From Ohtaekwangia sp036568665 (GTDB taxonomy: Bacteria > Bacteroidota > Bacteroidia > Cytophagales > Cyclobacteriaceae), in contig NZ_DATCSD010000313.1 in the NCBI RefSeq assembly GCF_036568665.1, forward strand, positions 1 through 64,000: a DNA stretch of 64,000 nucleotides, written 5' to 3'. Every line of letters begins with the position of its first letter. Within the stretch, counting starts at the first letter, position 1. The position numbers were made by a program, and so were the translations under genes. The notes beneath the pieces were generated by a model. That model saw only the letters and a program-made list of their open reading frames with translations, had not been told where the DNA came from and ran no database searches. Of the stretch, positions 25,555 to 35,500 are shown in pieces.

Positions 25555-27000
25555 ATGGCCTTTGACATAGATGTACTCATCGTTTTCGCTGACCGTGATA
25601 ACGAGACTACCGGGAAGAACGAACCGGGCTGGGTTTCACATTTCAAAAAATTCCTGGAGCTTATGCTTACCCAGGTGTTGGGCGCGAAACCAAATATACT
25701 CCTGAAAGGAGAACACGATTCAATCACAGCTCCACGTCTCGATAACGTGGGCGTGTTAGTACCCGTACTCTCCAAAGATTTTATAGAGTCGGGCCACTGC
25801 CTCGATCATGTAGAAACTTTTTTCAAATCTATTGAGTCGACTACCAAAAACAGGAACCGCGTTTTTAAAGTATTCAGAACTCCGCTCTCCGTTCATGAGC
25901 AACCTCCACGCGTGCGCGATCTACTGGGCTATGAAATGTACCAGCTCGATCCGGACTCTGGCGAGATACGCGAATATACCGACTACTTCAGCACAGAAGC
26001 AGAACGCCAGTACTGGATGAAAATGGTTGACCTCGCGTACGATATATATGAGATACTGCTCTTTTTGAAAGACAACACTTCGCCTGCCGAAGTAAAGACT
26101 ATATACAAGCGTAAAACTATATACCTCGCAGAAACAGGCCACGATCTTTCCGTTCAGCGTAACATTATAAAGCGCGAGTTACAACGGCATGGCTATAACA
26201 TTTTGCCCAACCAGACATTGCCGGGAAATATAGCAGACCTTGAAAAACTGGTACGCAAGAGTCTGGAAGAATCAAGTCTGTCAATACACCTGATCGGCAG
26301 TGCCTATGGCGAAATACCGGAAGGCTCTGATAAATCGGTAGTAGATATACAGAACCGTATAGCAGCCGAGAAGAGTATACAGGCGAAAGAAAACAACCAG
26401 GAGTTTACACGACTCATCTGGATTTCGCCTAACCTGACGCATGCCAGTGAACGTCAAAAAGCATTTATAGAGAATATCAAGCGCGATGTAGAAGCACAGG
26501 AAGGTGCAGAGATTCTGCAAACTCCGCTGGAAGACTTCAAAAATATTATGCGCGAAGAGTTAGAAGAGGCAGGAGAAAAACGTGTATCGCCAGAAACACG
26601 CGGCCGTTCTATATACTTTATGCACGACAAGATCGATCACAACGAAGCGCTACCTTTTATAGAAGTACTGCAACGCTCAGGCTTTGAAGTGCTGATGCCG
26701 GAGTTTGAAGGCGAGTTATTGGAGCTTCGCCAAAAACATATAGACAATCTGCGCAACCTCGATGGCGCTATTATCTATAAAGGAAAAGTAAATGAACAAT
26801 GGGTGCGCATGAAAGCGCTTGATCTGCTGAAGGCTCCAGGCTTCGGACGCAAGAAGCCGATCGTAGCCAAAGCCATTGTTACCGGTTCAGCATCATCCGC
26901 TAATGTGGAAAGTTACCGGAGTCAAAACCTGCGGGTTATTGATGGCACGCGTAACGCAACTGAATCTCTCCAGAATTTTTTACAGGAATTTAAAGCCTAA
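25555..27000 (+). CDS. Protein with three TIR-like segments
   Basis: The 481-residue soluble protein appears built from three TIR/DUF4062-like Rossmannoid segments. Segment 1 (~5-170) has DVLIVFADRDNE, GWVSHFKKFLELML and VGVLVPVLSKDFIESGHCLD, as in TIR domains. Segment 2 (~187-340) has TIYLAETGHDLSVQRNIIKR, a strand ending in YNILP, and SLSIHLIGSAYGEIPEG. Segment 3 (~350-475) has SIYFMHDKIDHNEALPFIEV and GFEVLMPEFEGE. The Glu expected after the Cys of the TIR active site (normally Cys-x-x-Glu) is shifted in segment 1 (CLDHVE). NAD-cleaving activity is therefore uncertain, and some segments may be scaffolds. It is 9 bp from the upstream gene and 2 bp from the nSTAND gene, so the three are surely co-translated. 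Confidence 0.78.
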   Translation: MAFDIDVLIVFADRDNETTGKNEPGWVSHFKKFLELMLTQVLGAKPNILLKGEHDSITAPRLDNVGVLVPVLSKDFIESGHCLDHVETFFKSIESTTKNRNRVFKVFRTPLSVHEQPPRVRDLLGYEMYQLDPDSGEIREYTDYFSTEAERQYWMKMVDLAYDIYEILLFLKDNTSPAEVKTIYKRKTIYLAETGHDLSVQRNIIKRELQRHGYNILPNQTLPGNIADLEKLVRKSLEESSLSIHLIGSAYGEIPEGSDKSVVDIQNRIAAEKSIQAKENNQEFTRLIWISPNLTHASERQKAFIENIKRDVEAQEGAEILQTPLEDFKNIMREELEEAGEKRVSPETRGRSIYFMHDKIDHNEALPFIEVLQRSGFEVLMPEFEGELLELRQKHIDNLRNLDGAIIYKGKVNEQWVRMKALDLLKAPGFGRKKPIVAKAIVTGSASSANVESYRSQNLRVIDGTRNATESLQNFLQEFKA

Positions 27001-27002
27001 CC

Positions 27003-30000
27003 ATGCGTGAGGTAAATGTAGATACACTGGCCGCAAACCCGTTCCCCGGATTACGGCCATTCAAGATCGAAGAGAGCCACTTATTCTTTGGCCGCGAAGG
27101 TCAGAGTGATGAGGTGCTGCTAAAGCTTTCGAAGAACCGTTTTGTTGGTGTAATTGGTCCTTCCGGTAGCGGTAAATCTTCTTTCATTTATTGTGGTGTG
27201 ATGCCGATCCTCTACGGAGGATTTTTAACCGATGCCAGTCCTAACTGGGAAGTAGTGGTTACTCGCCCCGGTGCAGGCCCTATCGATAACCTGGCGGAAG
27301 CGTTGTTAAAAAATAACCCGGAATACCAAGAAGCTGATACCGAAGAGAAAAAAATCAAGCGTACTATATTTTCTACGTTGCTGCGAAGCAGTTCGTTGGG
27401 ATTGGTAGAAGCAATTGAACAAACACGCAAGGATGCTGATGTAAATTACCTGGTGCTGGTCGATCAGTTCGAAGAACTTTTCCGATTCAAGGAAGGACTT
27501 GATGCCAACTCGATAAACGAGACACTCGCATTCGTGAATTTGTTAATGGAAGCCGTTAACTATCCGGATGCCCCTATATATGTAGCCATCACCATGCGCT
27601 CTGACTTTATTGGTGATTGCGCTCAATTCCCTGAACTTACCCGTAAGATAAACGATAGCCACTATTTGATTCCGCAGTTAACGCGCGATCAAAAACGTAA
27701 AGCTATAGAAGGCCCAGTTGCTGTGGGGGGTGCTATCATTGCTCCGCGCCTGGTGCAACAGTTGTTAAATGATTTGGGAGATAATCCGGATCAGCTTCCT
27801 ATTCTTCAGCACGCGCTGATGCGTACATGGAGTTACTGGTCATCGTATCGCGATTACGAAGAAGAGCCGGTTGACCTGAAGCACTACGAAGCGATTGGTA
27901 CGATGTCAGAAGCATTGTCGCAGCACGCGAACGAAGCGTATGACGAACTGGATGAAGACCAGAAGCGCATTTGTGAAATGCTTTTCAAGGCGATCACTGA
28001 AAAACGCGGTGAGAACTTTGGTATACGAAGACCTACACGTTTAAGCGAGATCGCTTCGATCGCCGATGCCTCGGAGCAGGACGTTGTTGCTGTGATCGAT
28101 CTCTTCCGCGAACCCGGTCGTTCCTTACTTACGCCTGCGTTCGGCTCTGCTATATCTTCCAAAGCGATGGTCGATATATCGCACGAAAGTCTTATGCGTA
28201 TATGGGTACGGTTGAAGAACTGGGTGGACGATGAAGCGGATGCTGTGCAGATGTATACCCGTTTGGCAGAAGCAGCCGCGATGCACCAGGTGGGCAAAGC
28301 CGGTCTGTGGCGTCCACCGGATTTACAGCTCGCCCTTAACTGGCAGGCAAAGCACAAGCCTACACTCGTGTGGGGCCAGCGCTATAACCCTGCGTTCGAG
28401 CGTACCATGATCTTCCTTGAGTATTCGAAGAAGGAATGGGAGACTGAGCAACGTATAAAAGAATTAGAACAGAAGCGTAAACTGAAACGCGCCCGTATAG
28501 TAGCCCTCGTGCTGGGTACGGCCGTTGTAATTTGCCTGCTGTTCCTCATGTATGCCTTCATTCAAAAATCAGAAGCCGATAAACAACGTCTGCAAGCAGA
28601 ACGAAATGCAAAAGAGGCGGAGGATGCAAGAAAGGTAGCGGAAGCAAAAAAACTGGAAGCTGAAAAAGCTACAGCCGCTGCGTTGGCCGCCAAAGAAGCA
28701 GAAGCAAAACAACGTGAGCTTGCACAAGCTGCCGAACAAGCCGCTATACAAAATGCCGAACTTGCCAAACGTAACGCTGCCGAAGCGCGAAGAAATGCAG
28801 AGGAAGCAAGAGTAAACGCACGACTGGCACAAACCAACGAGAAGATTGCGAAAGAACAAGAGTTGATCGCGATCAAGAACGCAGCCGAAGCGTTGCGCCA
28901 GCGATATATAGCACAGGCGAAAGCAATGGCCGTGAAGTCGAAAGAGTTGAACGATCCGGAGCAGCAGGCACTCATTGCCCAGCAGGCATTCAAATTCAAC
29001 TCCGAGCACGAAGGCTATGTATATGATAACGATATATACAACGGACTATATTTCGCGCTCAAGAAACAGGAACATCCGCTTACCAAAAGTCTGGAAGCGC
29101 ACGAGCGTGGTGCAGCACGCGCACTCGTTACGCGCGTATCCAGCAACCATATATACTCTGCCGGAAGTGATGGCCGCATTATTCGCTGGAGCGAACAAGG
29201 CAATCAATGGAAATCAGAGATCCTGGTAAACCAGACAAACTATCAATACTACTCACTCGATGTGAGTCCGGATGGTAACTGGCTTGCAGCAGCAGGTTTA
29301 AATACGCAGAACGAAAAGCGTAACTATATCGAGTTGTATAACCTCAACAACATGTCGGCATCACCGAAGAAAATTGAAGGATATACTTACGCGATCGAGA
29401 ACCTGAACTTTACACCCGACAGCAAAGGATTTTTTGCGCGTGATAATTCCGGAAGGAGCATTCGCTATTCTGATCTCACCAAGAGTCAGGAAGTGATCAG
29501 CTCACCGATAAAGATCAACGCGATACATCTCAGTGCTGATGGCAGCAAACTGGCCGGTGCAGGCGAGAATGGAAGTCTCTTTATATGGGATGTAAAAAAC
29601 AACTTTGCTGTAACCGAAATAAAAGATCTCGGCTCTCACCTCACCTCGGTAACCTTCGCGCCTGAAGGCAGAAGAATTGTAGTGGGCGATAACTCCGGCC
29701 TGGTAAAGATCTTCGACATGCAAAGTGGTTTGGTGGTACGTATACTTTCCGGACATACTTCTTCTATCGAACAGATACGTTTCAATCATGCCGGTACATT
29801 TATGGCTACTGCCAGCAAAGACAAAACCGTACGCTTGTGGAATGTGAATCGTTTGAAGGAACAGCCGATCGTACTAAGCGATCACAGCGACTGGGTATGG
29901 AGTGTTGCTTTTACTCCGGATGATGAACAGTTGCTGGCCAGTGTACACAGCTCGGTAGAAACCGTGAAAGGTGTAGAACATACCATTCACGCATGGCCTA

Positions 30001-30137
30001 CCAAAATACCGGTAATGTCAACCGTACTCTGCGATAAAGTAAAACGGAATATCAATAAGGACGAGTGGGAAATTTTTGTGGGAGACGACTTGCCATACGA
30101 ATCGACCTGTGCATCGTTACCTGCTAACAATCATTGA
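27003..30137 (+). CDS. nSTAND1-type P-loop NTPase with one membrane helix, coiled coil and WD40 propeller
   Basis: The 1044-residue protein begins with the nSTAND1 signature NPFPGLRPFKIEESHLFFGR. Walker A is GPSGSGKSS (52-60) and Walker B LVLVDQFEELF (150-160). A winged-helix-like stretch (~300-420; MLFKAITEKRGENFGIRRPT) is followed by a membrane segment ~499-521 (IVALVLGTAVVICLLFLMYA). Next come an Ala/Glu/Lys coiled coil (~522-640) and about seven WD40 blades (~690-1030; LTSVTFAPEGRRIVVGDNSG, TFMATASKDKTVRLWNV). The basic stretch KRKLKRAR just before the membrane helix puts the NTPase in the cytosol and the propeller in the periplasm by the positive-inside rule. STAND NTPases are ligand-triggered oligomeric switches, frequent in defence and signalling. 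Partners are probably the TIR-like protein and the transporter upstream. Confidence 0.88.
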   Translation: MREVNVDTLAANPFPGLRPFKIEESHLFFGREGQSDEVLLKLSKNRFVGVIGPSGSGKSSFIYCGVMPILYGGFLTDASPNWEVVVTRPGAGPIDNLAEALLKNNPEYQEADTEEKKIKRTIFSTLLRSSSLGLVEAIEQTRKDADVNYLVLVDQFEELFRFKEGLDANSINETLAFVNLLMEAVNYPDAPIYVAITMRSDFIGDCAQFPELTRKINDSHYLIPQLTRDQKRKAIEGPVAVGGAIIAPRLVQQLLNDLGDNPDQLPILQHALMRTWSYWSSYRDYEEEPVDLKHYEAIGTMSEALSQHANEAYDELDEDQKRICEMLFKAITEKRGENFGIRRPTRLSEIASIADASEQDVVAVIDLFREPGRSLLTPAFGSAISSKAMVDISHESLMRIWVRLKNWVDDEADAVQMYTRLAEAAAMHQVGKAGLWRPPDLQLALNWQAKHKPTLVWGQRYNPAFERTMIFLEYSKKEWETEQRIKELEQKRKLKRARIVALVLGTAVVICLLFLMYAFIQKSEADKQRLQAERNAKEAEDARKVAEAKKLEAEKATAAALAAKEAEAKQRELAQAAEQAAIQNAELAKRNAAEARRNAEEARVNARLAQTNEKIAKEQELIAIKNAAEALRQRYIAQAKAMAVKSKELNDPEQQALIAQQAFKFNSEHEGYVYDNDIYNGLYFALKKQEHPLTKSLEAHERGAARALVTRVSSNHIYSAGSDGRIIRWSEQGNQWKSEILVNQTNYQYYSLDVSPDGNWLAAAGLNTQNEKRNYIELYNLNNMSASPKKIEGYTYAIENLNFTPDSKGFFARDNSGRSIRYSDLTKSQEVISSPIKINAIHLSADGSKLAGAGENGSLFIWDVKNNFAVTEIKDLGSHLTSVTFAPEGRRIVVGDNSGLVKIFDMQSGLVVRILSGHTSSIEQIRFNHAGTFMATASKDKTVRLWNVNRLKEQPIVLSDHSDWVWSVAFTPDDEQLLASVHSSVETVKGVEHTIHAWPTKIPVMSTVLCDKVKRNINKDEWEIFVGDDLPYESTCASLPANNH

Positions 30138-30152
30138 CGCTGATTTATACAC

Positions 30153-31184
30153 ATGAAGAGACTTCTACCCTTTCTAATTTTAACTATACTCTCCGGCAAA
30201 AGTTTTGCGCAGCTTGCCTCCTGTGCACAAACGCTTCGCCTGGCGCGCTCCACATACGAACAGGGACGCCTCCACGAAATACCAACGTTGCTGGAGAAAT
30301 GTTTGACGGACGGCTTTTCACAACAGGAAAAAGTGGAAGCCTATAAATTACTCTGTCTGTCCTATATATACCTGGAAGAACCGGAGAAAGCCGATGAGGC
30401 AATGCTGAACCTGCTGCGCACCGATCATTACTTCGAGATCAACCGAAGCACAGACCCTGCCGAATTTATAGCACTCTATAATACTTTTCGCACCAAACCC
30501 ATTTACCGTATCGGTGGCAAGATTGGTGTGAACGCCAGTAGCCCCAACGTTGTGGCTGCCGTAAAGGCGAATGACGGCAAGAGTAAATATGCTTCCAAGA
30601 TCGGTGTACAATTTCACCTGACGGGTGAAGTTCCGCTTACGGATCATCTGATCCTGAATCCGGAGCTTGGTTTCGTGCAGCGTAAATTTGAGTATACCAA
30701 CAAAGTAGAATTTCAGGATACAACATTTACCACTACCGCGCAGGAAACGCAAAGCTGGATAACGCTCCCGGTAAGCTTACGCTATCAATTCACTTCGCTC
30801 AGCTTCAAGCCTTATATAGGTATAGGCGTAGAAGGCGATTACCTGTTGAGCTCATCGCTAAGTGGCAGCAGAACGCGCAAAGGATACCAGTTTATCGAAG
30901 AGAAATCTTTCGATATGAAAACACAGCGCGAGAAATTCAACGTGAGCGCTGTTATCTCTGCCGGAGCCCATTTTACATTGGGTGGCGGCTATGTTATTAC
31001 GGAAGTACGATTCATCTATGGCATTACCAAGATCAACTCGGCTAAAACCGGATATGGTATAGACAGCAGTTTACCATTTGAATATGGCTATGCTGACAGC
31101 ACGTATAAACTCAACTCGCTTTCCATTACTGCAGGCTACGTGCACAACATCTTCAACCCTAAAAAACTGAATAAAAGAAAATGA
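30153..31184 (+). CDS. Outer-membrane beta-barrel protein with N-terminal TPR-like region
   Basis: The 343-residue protein has a signal peptide (MKRLLPFLILTILSGKSFAQ). An alpha-helical TPR-like region follows (~22-115; KVEAYKLLCLSYIYLEEPEK). A PorT-type outer-membrane barrel then starts near residue 120 (IGGKIGVNASSPN) with amphipathic strands such as LTDHLILNPELGFVQRKFEY and PVSLRYQFTSLSFKPYIGIG. It is 15 bp downstream of the nSTAND gene and overlaps the next gene by 4 bp (ATGA). The context suggests an outer-membrane partner of the periplasmic WD40 domain. No direct family assignment beyond PorT-like barrel is possible. Confidence 0.8.
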   Translation: MKRLLPFLILTILSGKSFAQLASCAQTLRLARSTYEQGRLHEIPTLLEKCLTDGFSQQEKVEAYKLLCLSYIYLEEPEKADEAMLNLLRTDHYFEINRSTDPAEFIALYNTFRTKPIYRIGGKIGVNASSPNVVAAVKANDGKSKYASKIGVQFHLTGEVPLTDHLILNPELGFVQRKFEYTNKVEFQDTTFTTTAQETQSWITLPVSLRYQFTSLSFKPYIGIGVEGDYLLSSSLSGSRTRKGYQFIEEKSFDMKTQREKFNVSAVISAGAHFTLGGGYVITEVRFIYGITKINSAKTGYGIDSSLPFEYGYADSTYKLNSLSITAGYVHNIFNPKKLNKRK

Positions 31185-32485
31185 GCTTACGAATTTCTCT
31201 TGCAGGGCTGATTGTAGTGAGTTGCTGGGCATGTAACAACATTGAAGATGCAAAACCGGAGAATCGAAATTCATTCCTCCACTTTTATGAAGCCCCTCAT
31301 GATCTTTATGGCGTAACAGCGGAACAGGTAGACGATGGCTATATCATTCTCGGAAACGAATTGCTGGCCAATGGCGTCCAGAACAGCCTGATCATTCATA
31401 CAGACTTTACCGGTAAAAAGATAGCGGATGACGTTGTCTTGACAGGCGGAACGGCCAAAGGACTAAAGGTAGCGTCTGATGGTTACTACGTTATCGGTGA
31501 TAGTATAAAATCAAACCTTGAATCGGGCGATGTTTCTGTGTACGATCTGGTGGTGTACTCAGCCCGTTTATTCAAGCTTAGCAAAACCGGAAGCATAGTG
31601 AATAAACTGATCATTGCCGATCGTAAGAACGCTACGAATATCACCGATATTCATGGTGGTGCTATTACGATCAACGACCAGGGTCAGATCATTGTGCTGG
31701 GCTCGTTCAAAGCCGCTGGTGTTGCCACTACCGAGCGACCTTATCTCACAGCACTCGATGCAAACACACTGGATACAGTATGGTATCAAACATACGATGT
31801 GCTTGATCGCGACTATGTAAATGCCAAATCGGTGCATATAGCGCCTACCGGTAAAATTATCTGGGCAAGTGCTCTGCTGAAAGAGAATCAGAACTTCTCG
31901 CGCTCGTACCTGGGCGTGCCCTATATACAGCCCAACTCTACATTCGAAAACTTTTCACAATTCGGAGAGCAGACCGATCAGCAGTTATATACCAATGATA
32001 TACAACCTTCTGAGTTTGCAGCAATAGGCTTTGGCGTAATTGGTACATACGCTACCCCTACCGGTACTAACAGCAATATGTTCTTCCTTCGGGTAAACCA
32101 GTTTGGCAATATTGTGGAAGGAAGCGAACGATATTTTGATGGCGAGCTCTCGTTAAATAATCAATCTGTTTCTGCAGGTCAGTCGGCCAGTGAAGACACA
32201 GGCGATGCACTGATTTCCACCAGTGACGGTGGATATATACTGGCCGGTTCTATGGTTACTACCTTGAATCGTGGCCGTGGGGGCAAAGATATATTCCTGG
32301 TGAAGATCGATAGCCAGGGAAATATACTTTGGAACAAAGTATATGGAGGTTCCGGAAATGAAACCGTTGGAAGTATCCGCGAAACAGCCGATGGCGGCTT
32401 GTTGATCTGCGGATCAAATGATGTATCCGGACTATCCTCTATTTTCATTATGAAAACTGATATGAATGGCGAGCTGATCGATTGA
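31181..32485 (+). CDS. Beta-propeller lipoprotein
   Basis: The 434 residues start with a lipoprotein signal (MSLRISLAGLIVVSC; VVSC at 12-15 fits a lipobox, C18 is an alternative). Repeated blade-like motifs follow: GVTAEQVDDGYIILGNE, GGAITINDQGQIIVLGS, ISTSDGGYILAGS, GGKDIFLVKIDSQGNILWNK, IRETADGGLLICGS. These are typical of delta-60/SBBP-style propellers in Bacteroidota surface proteins. It overlaps the barrel gene by 4 bp and is the last gene of the 22.3-32.5 kb cluster. Its stop codon lies inside an intrinsic terminator. Function unknown; a surface or periplasmic ligand-binding component is an inference. Confidence 0.8.
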   Translation: MSLRISLAGLIVVSCWACNNIEDAKPENRNSFLHFYEAPHDLYGVTAEQVDDGYIILGNELLANGVQNSLIIHTDFTGKKIADDVVLTGGTAKGLKVASDGYYVIGDSIKSNLESGDVSVYDLVVYSARLFKLSKTGSIVNKLIIADRKNATNITDIHGGAITINDQGQIIVLGSFKAAGVATTERPYLTALDANTLDTVWYQTYDVLDRDYVNAKSVHIAPTGKIIWASALLKENQNFSRSYLGVPYIQPNSTFENFSQFGEQTDQQLYTNDIQPSEFAAIGFGVIGTYATPTGTNSNMFFLRVNQFGNIVEGSERYFDGELSLNNQSVSAGQSASEDTGDALISTSDGGYILAGSMVTTLNRGRGGKDIFLVKIDSQGNILWNKVYGGSGNETVGSIRETADGGLLICGSNDVSGLSSIFIMKTDMNGELID

Positions 32486-32501
32486 TCGGCTCGCACTTTT
32501 T
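32469..32501 (+). terminator. Intrinsic terminator overlapping the stop codon of the cluster
   Basis: GCGAGCTGATC (32469-32479) pairs with GATCGGCTCGC (32484-32494) with one G-U pair, a GATT loop and then ACTTTTT. The TGA stop of the lipoprotein gene (32483-32485) lies in the loop and stem. Confidence 0.85.
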
Positions 32502-32575
32502 ATAGATATATAGTTATATATACCCTTTACTCCTAAACTGCTATAGTTTTAATCAACACCCTTATTATTCAAGTT

Positions 32576-35500
32576 ATGAATAATTTTACCCGTAGATTTG
32601 TATTTCTCTTTACGCTTCTTGCTGTCGGATTTTCCGCTTTTGCACAGGAACCCTCGTCATACCCGACAAGCTTTGCCGCTGCAACACAAGATGGCACATC
32701 CATCAAACTTACCTGGGTAGGCTCTACCGGTATCAACCTGCCCAGTAATTATCTTATACTGGCCAGAGTAGTACCCGGTGGTACATTTACTACACCCTCT
32801 GATAACACTTCTGTAGCTGATGACAGCGACCTGAGCGATAACCTCGGTGCGCAAAATGTAACGGCGGCTACGCTTACCTATACATTTACCGGGCTCGCTA
32901 CCAATAAGGATTATGAATTTGTAATATATCCCTATAAAACCGGGGGCGCAACGGATCCTAATTTCAAAAATTCAGCAGGAGCTCCAACGATTACGGCTTC
33001 TACCAAAGTGCCTACTGTTACCAGCCCGACCGTTACAAGCATTGCCGAAGTCTCTGCTATACTGGGAGGCAATGTTACTTCAAACAATGGCAATGCACTC
33101 ACAGCACGCGGGACAGTATGGAAAACCAGTGCCGGTGTAACCGCTACTGACAATGCAACTGCTGAAGGAGGCACCGGAGTGGGTACTTTTACGCATACAC
33201 GTAATGCACTTCCTTCGGGAGTTAAAATATACTATGCTGCTTATGCTACCAACGTAGCGGGCACCGGTCTTTCTCCGGAAGCATCGTTCTTTACATTCTC
33301 TACTGTGCCGGATGCTCAACCGGGTACAGTTACAGCAACAGCAGTCAGCAGCAGTCAGATCAACCTTACGTTTACAGCTTTCAATACGATAGGCAATACC
33401 AACGGGTATGTTATCTTACGCAGAACAGGTTCTGCACCGGCAACTACCAGTGTGCAGGATGGTGTCGCTCCCGGCTCGCTTGCATTAGGCACCAGCACAT
33501 TGGTAACCACTATTACAAATGGTGCTACCACTTCGTATAATGATACAGGTTTAAGCGCCGGCACAAACTACTACTACGCGGTTGTTCCATTCAACTGGAA
33601 TACTACTGATCCGGAAACCTACAACTATAAAGTAGGAAGTGGTTTTACTGTCGATAATGATATAACCTTCTCTGCTTCTTCGGATATAATTCTCAATGGA
33701 GGTACTACTGATGCGATCGACTATCGCACCAAGCAAGGCACTTCTTTAACCAGCAACGGAAGTAACAGTATAAGTCTTGCTACTCTTCAGATTCGTGATG
33801 GCGGAAGCGGAACAGATGTGGATAACGTAGGCACCAGATTAACATCACTCACGATACAACTGACCAACAATTCTTTTGTACGACAAATTGGTATCTTCGA
33901 TGGAGGCACTCTTATCGGCAGTACAGAACAAACTGTTTCAGGCTCAACGGTAACATTCAACTTATCGGGATACGATCTGTCTGCAACGGACGGAGGTACC
34001 AACAACTTTACTATACGCGCTACATTTCAGCAAAACGTAACGGATAATCAACCGGTGCATGTAACAGTTACCAATGCTGTAGCCGGTAATAGTGCTGGTG
34101 TAGGCTCCGGGTTTGGAGCTGCCAATGCCGGAGGCGCAACTACTTCAACCGTAGTACCTGCTACAAACCTGATCGATGTAGATGCTACAACACTTGCATT
34201 CCTGGCCAATCCTCCGAATACTCCAACTGCTACAAACTTTAGTCTTACCGTAAGAGCGGTAGACTCCAGAAATAATGTTGATTTGGATTATGCCGAATCC
34301 GTACAACTAACAAGTACACCGGCATCCGGAACATTAACAGCGGGCGCTCAGTCGCTAACGCCTACCCTATCTGCCGGAACATTTACCTGGACGCAACTTC
34401 AGATTGATAAAGCGAATACGTATACTCTTAAAGCATCGGACGGGAACTTGCTGGATGCTTCCGGAACGGTGGTCATAACCAGTGCCGGTGTTACTATCAC
34501 TAAACCTGCACCGTTGAGTCTTTGCTACGGAGGTACTTACCAGCCCTTGGGCAATATTGTTATTAAAGAAACAGACCCCAGCGATTTTTCCGGTAGCGGA
34601 ACCGTTACATTCTCGCTCGCACTTCCTACCGGATTTGAATTTGACCCGACAGTAACAACAGCACCAACTGTTTCCGGTTCAGGATCGGACATTACTGCAC
34701 TCTCTGCCTTGAGCTACCAGGGATCAAACATCGTACAGTTCAGCTATAATGTTAGTGGTACATCAAATATCAATACACTTACTATTGCCGGTTTGAAAGT
34801 TCGTTATCCGGGTAGTACAGCACCATCCGGTGGTTCATCCATCACACGCATCGGTGGTGATGCCCAGGTATCCGGTGATCCTATAGGAACTGTTCACGGA
34901 ACCGTAACAGCCTCGTTAGGTACTGCTCCGGCAAGTTTAGGATTTACTGTATCGGGCGATGCACTGGTGAACCCGAACGAAACACGCTTTAATAAAAATT
35001 CAAACCCGGTAAGATTGGATGGTTCACCTTCGGGAGGTACGTTCTCAGGAACGGGTGGTGTTACACAAAGTGGTTCTGACTACTACTTCAATCCATCTTT
35101 ACTTTCAGCCGGTAACTATAATATTACCTATACCTATACCGATCCTTCCGGTCAGAAATGTTCCTTTACCTATACCAAAACTTTTGAAGTGTATGTCACG
35201 AACATTACCAACCTGCAATTGCAGTATTGCGATAACGATAATGCATCGCCAACACTTTCCGTAAGCCCAACCTATATTTCTTCGCGCTACCCGGGATATG
35301 TTTTCGATCATTTTGTATACTACGACTATAGCGTTGGCCAGGTAGATATAACGACTCCTGCAAACAATATCTTCGATCCTAAACTGGCTGCTTATCAAAG
35401 TGTATATGCCAATACAGAAGCTGTCTATGGAAACTATGGTATATGGATCGGATTTGTGGTAAGACATTCTGTGCTCACAACACTCACATCAGTAGAGTGG

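Noticed and set aside
28562..29009. Minus-strand Cys/Ser/Ala- and Phe-rich frames opposite the coiled coil
   Set aside because: They are artefacts of the Ala/Glu/Lys-rich codons of the nSTAND protein on the plus strand.
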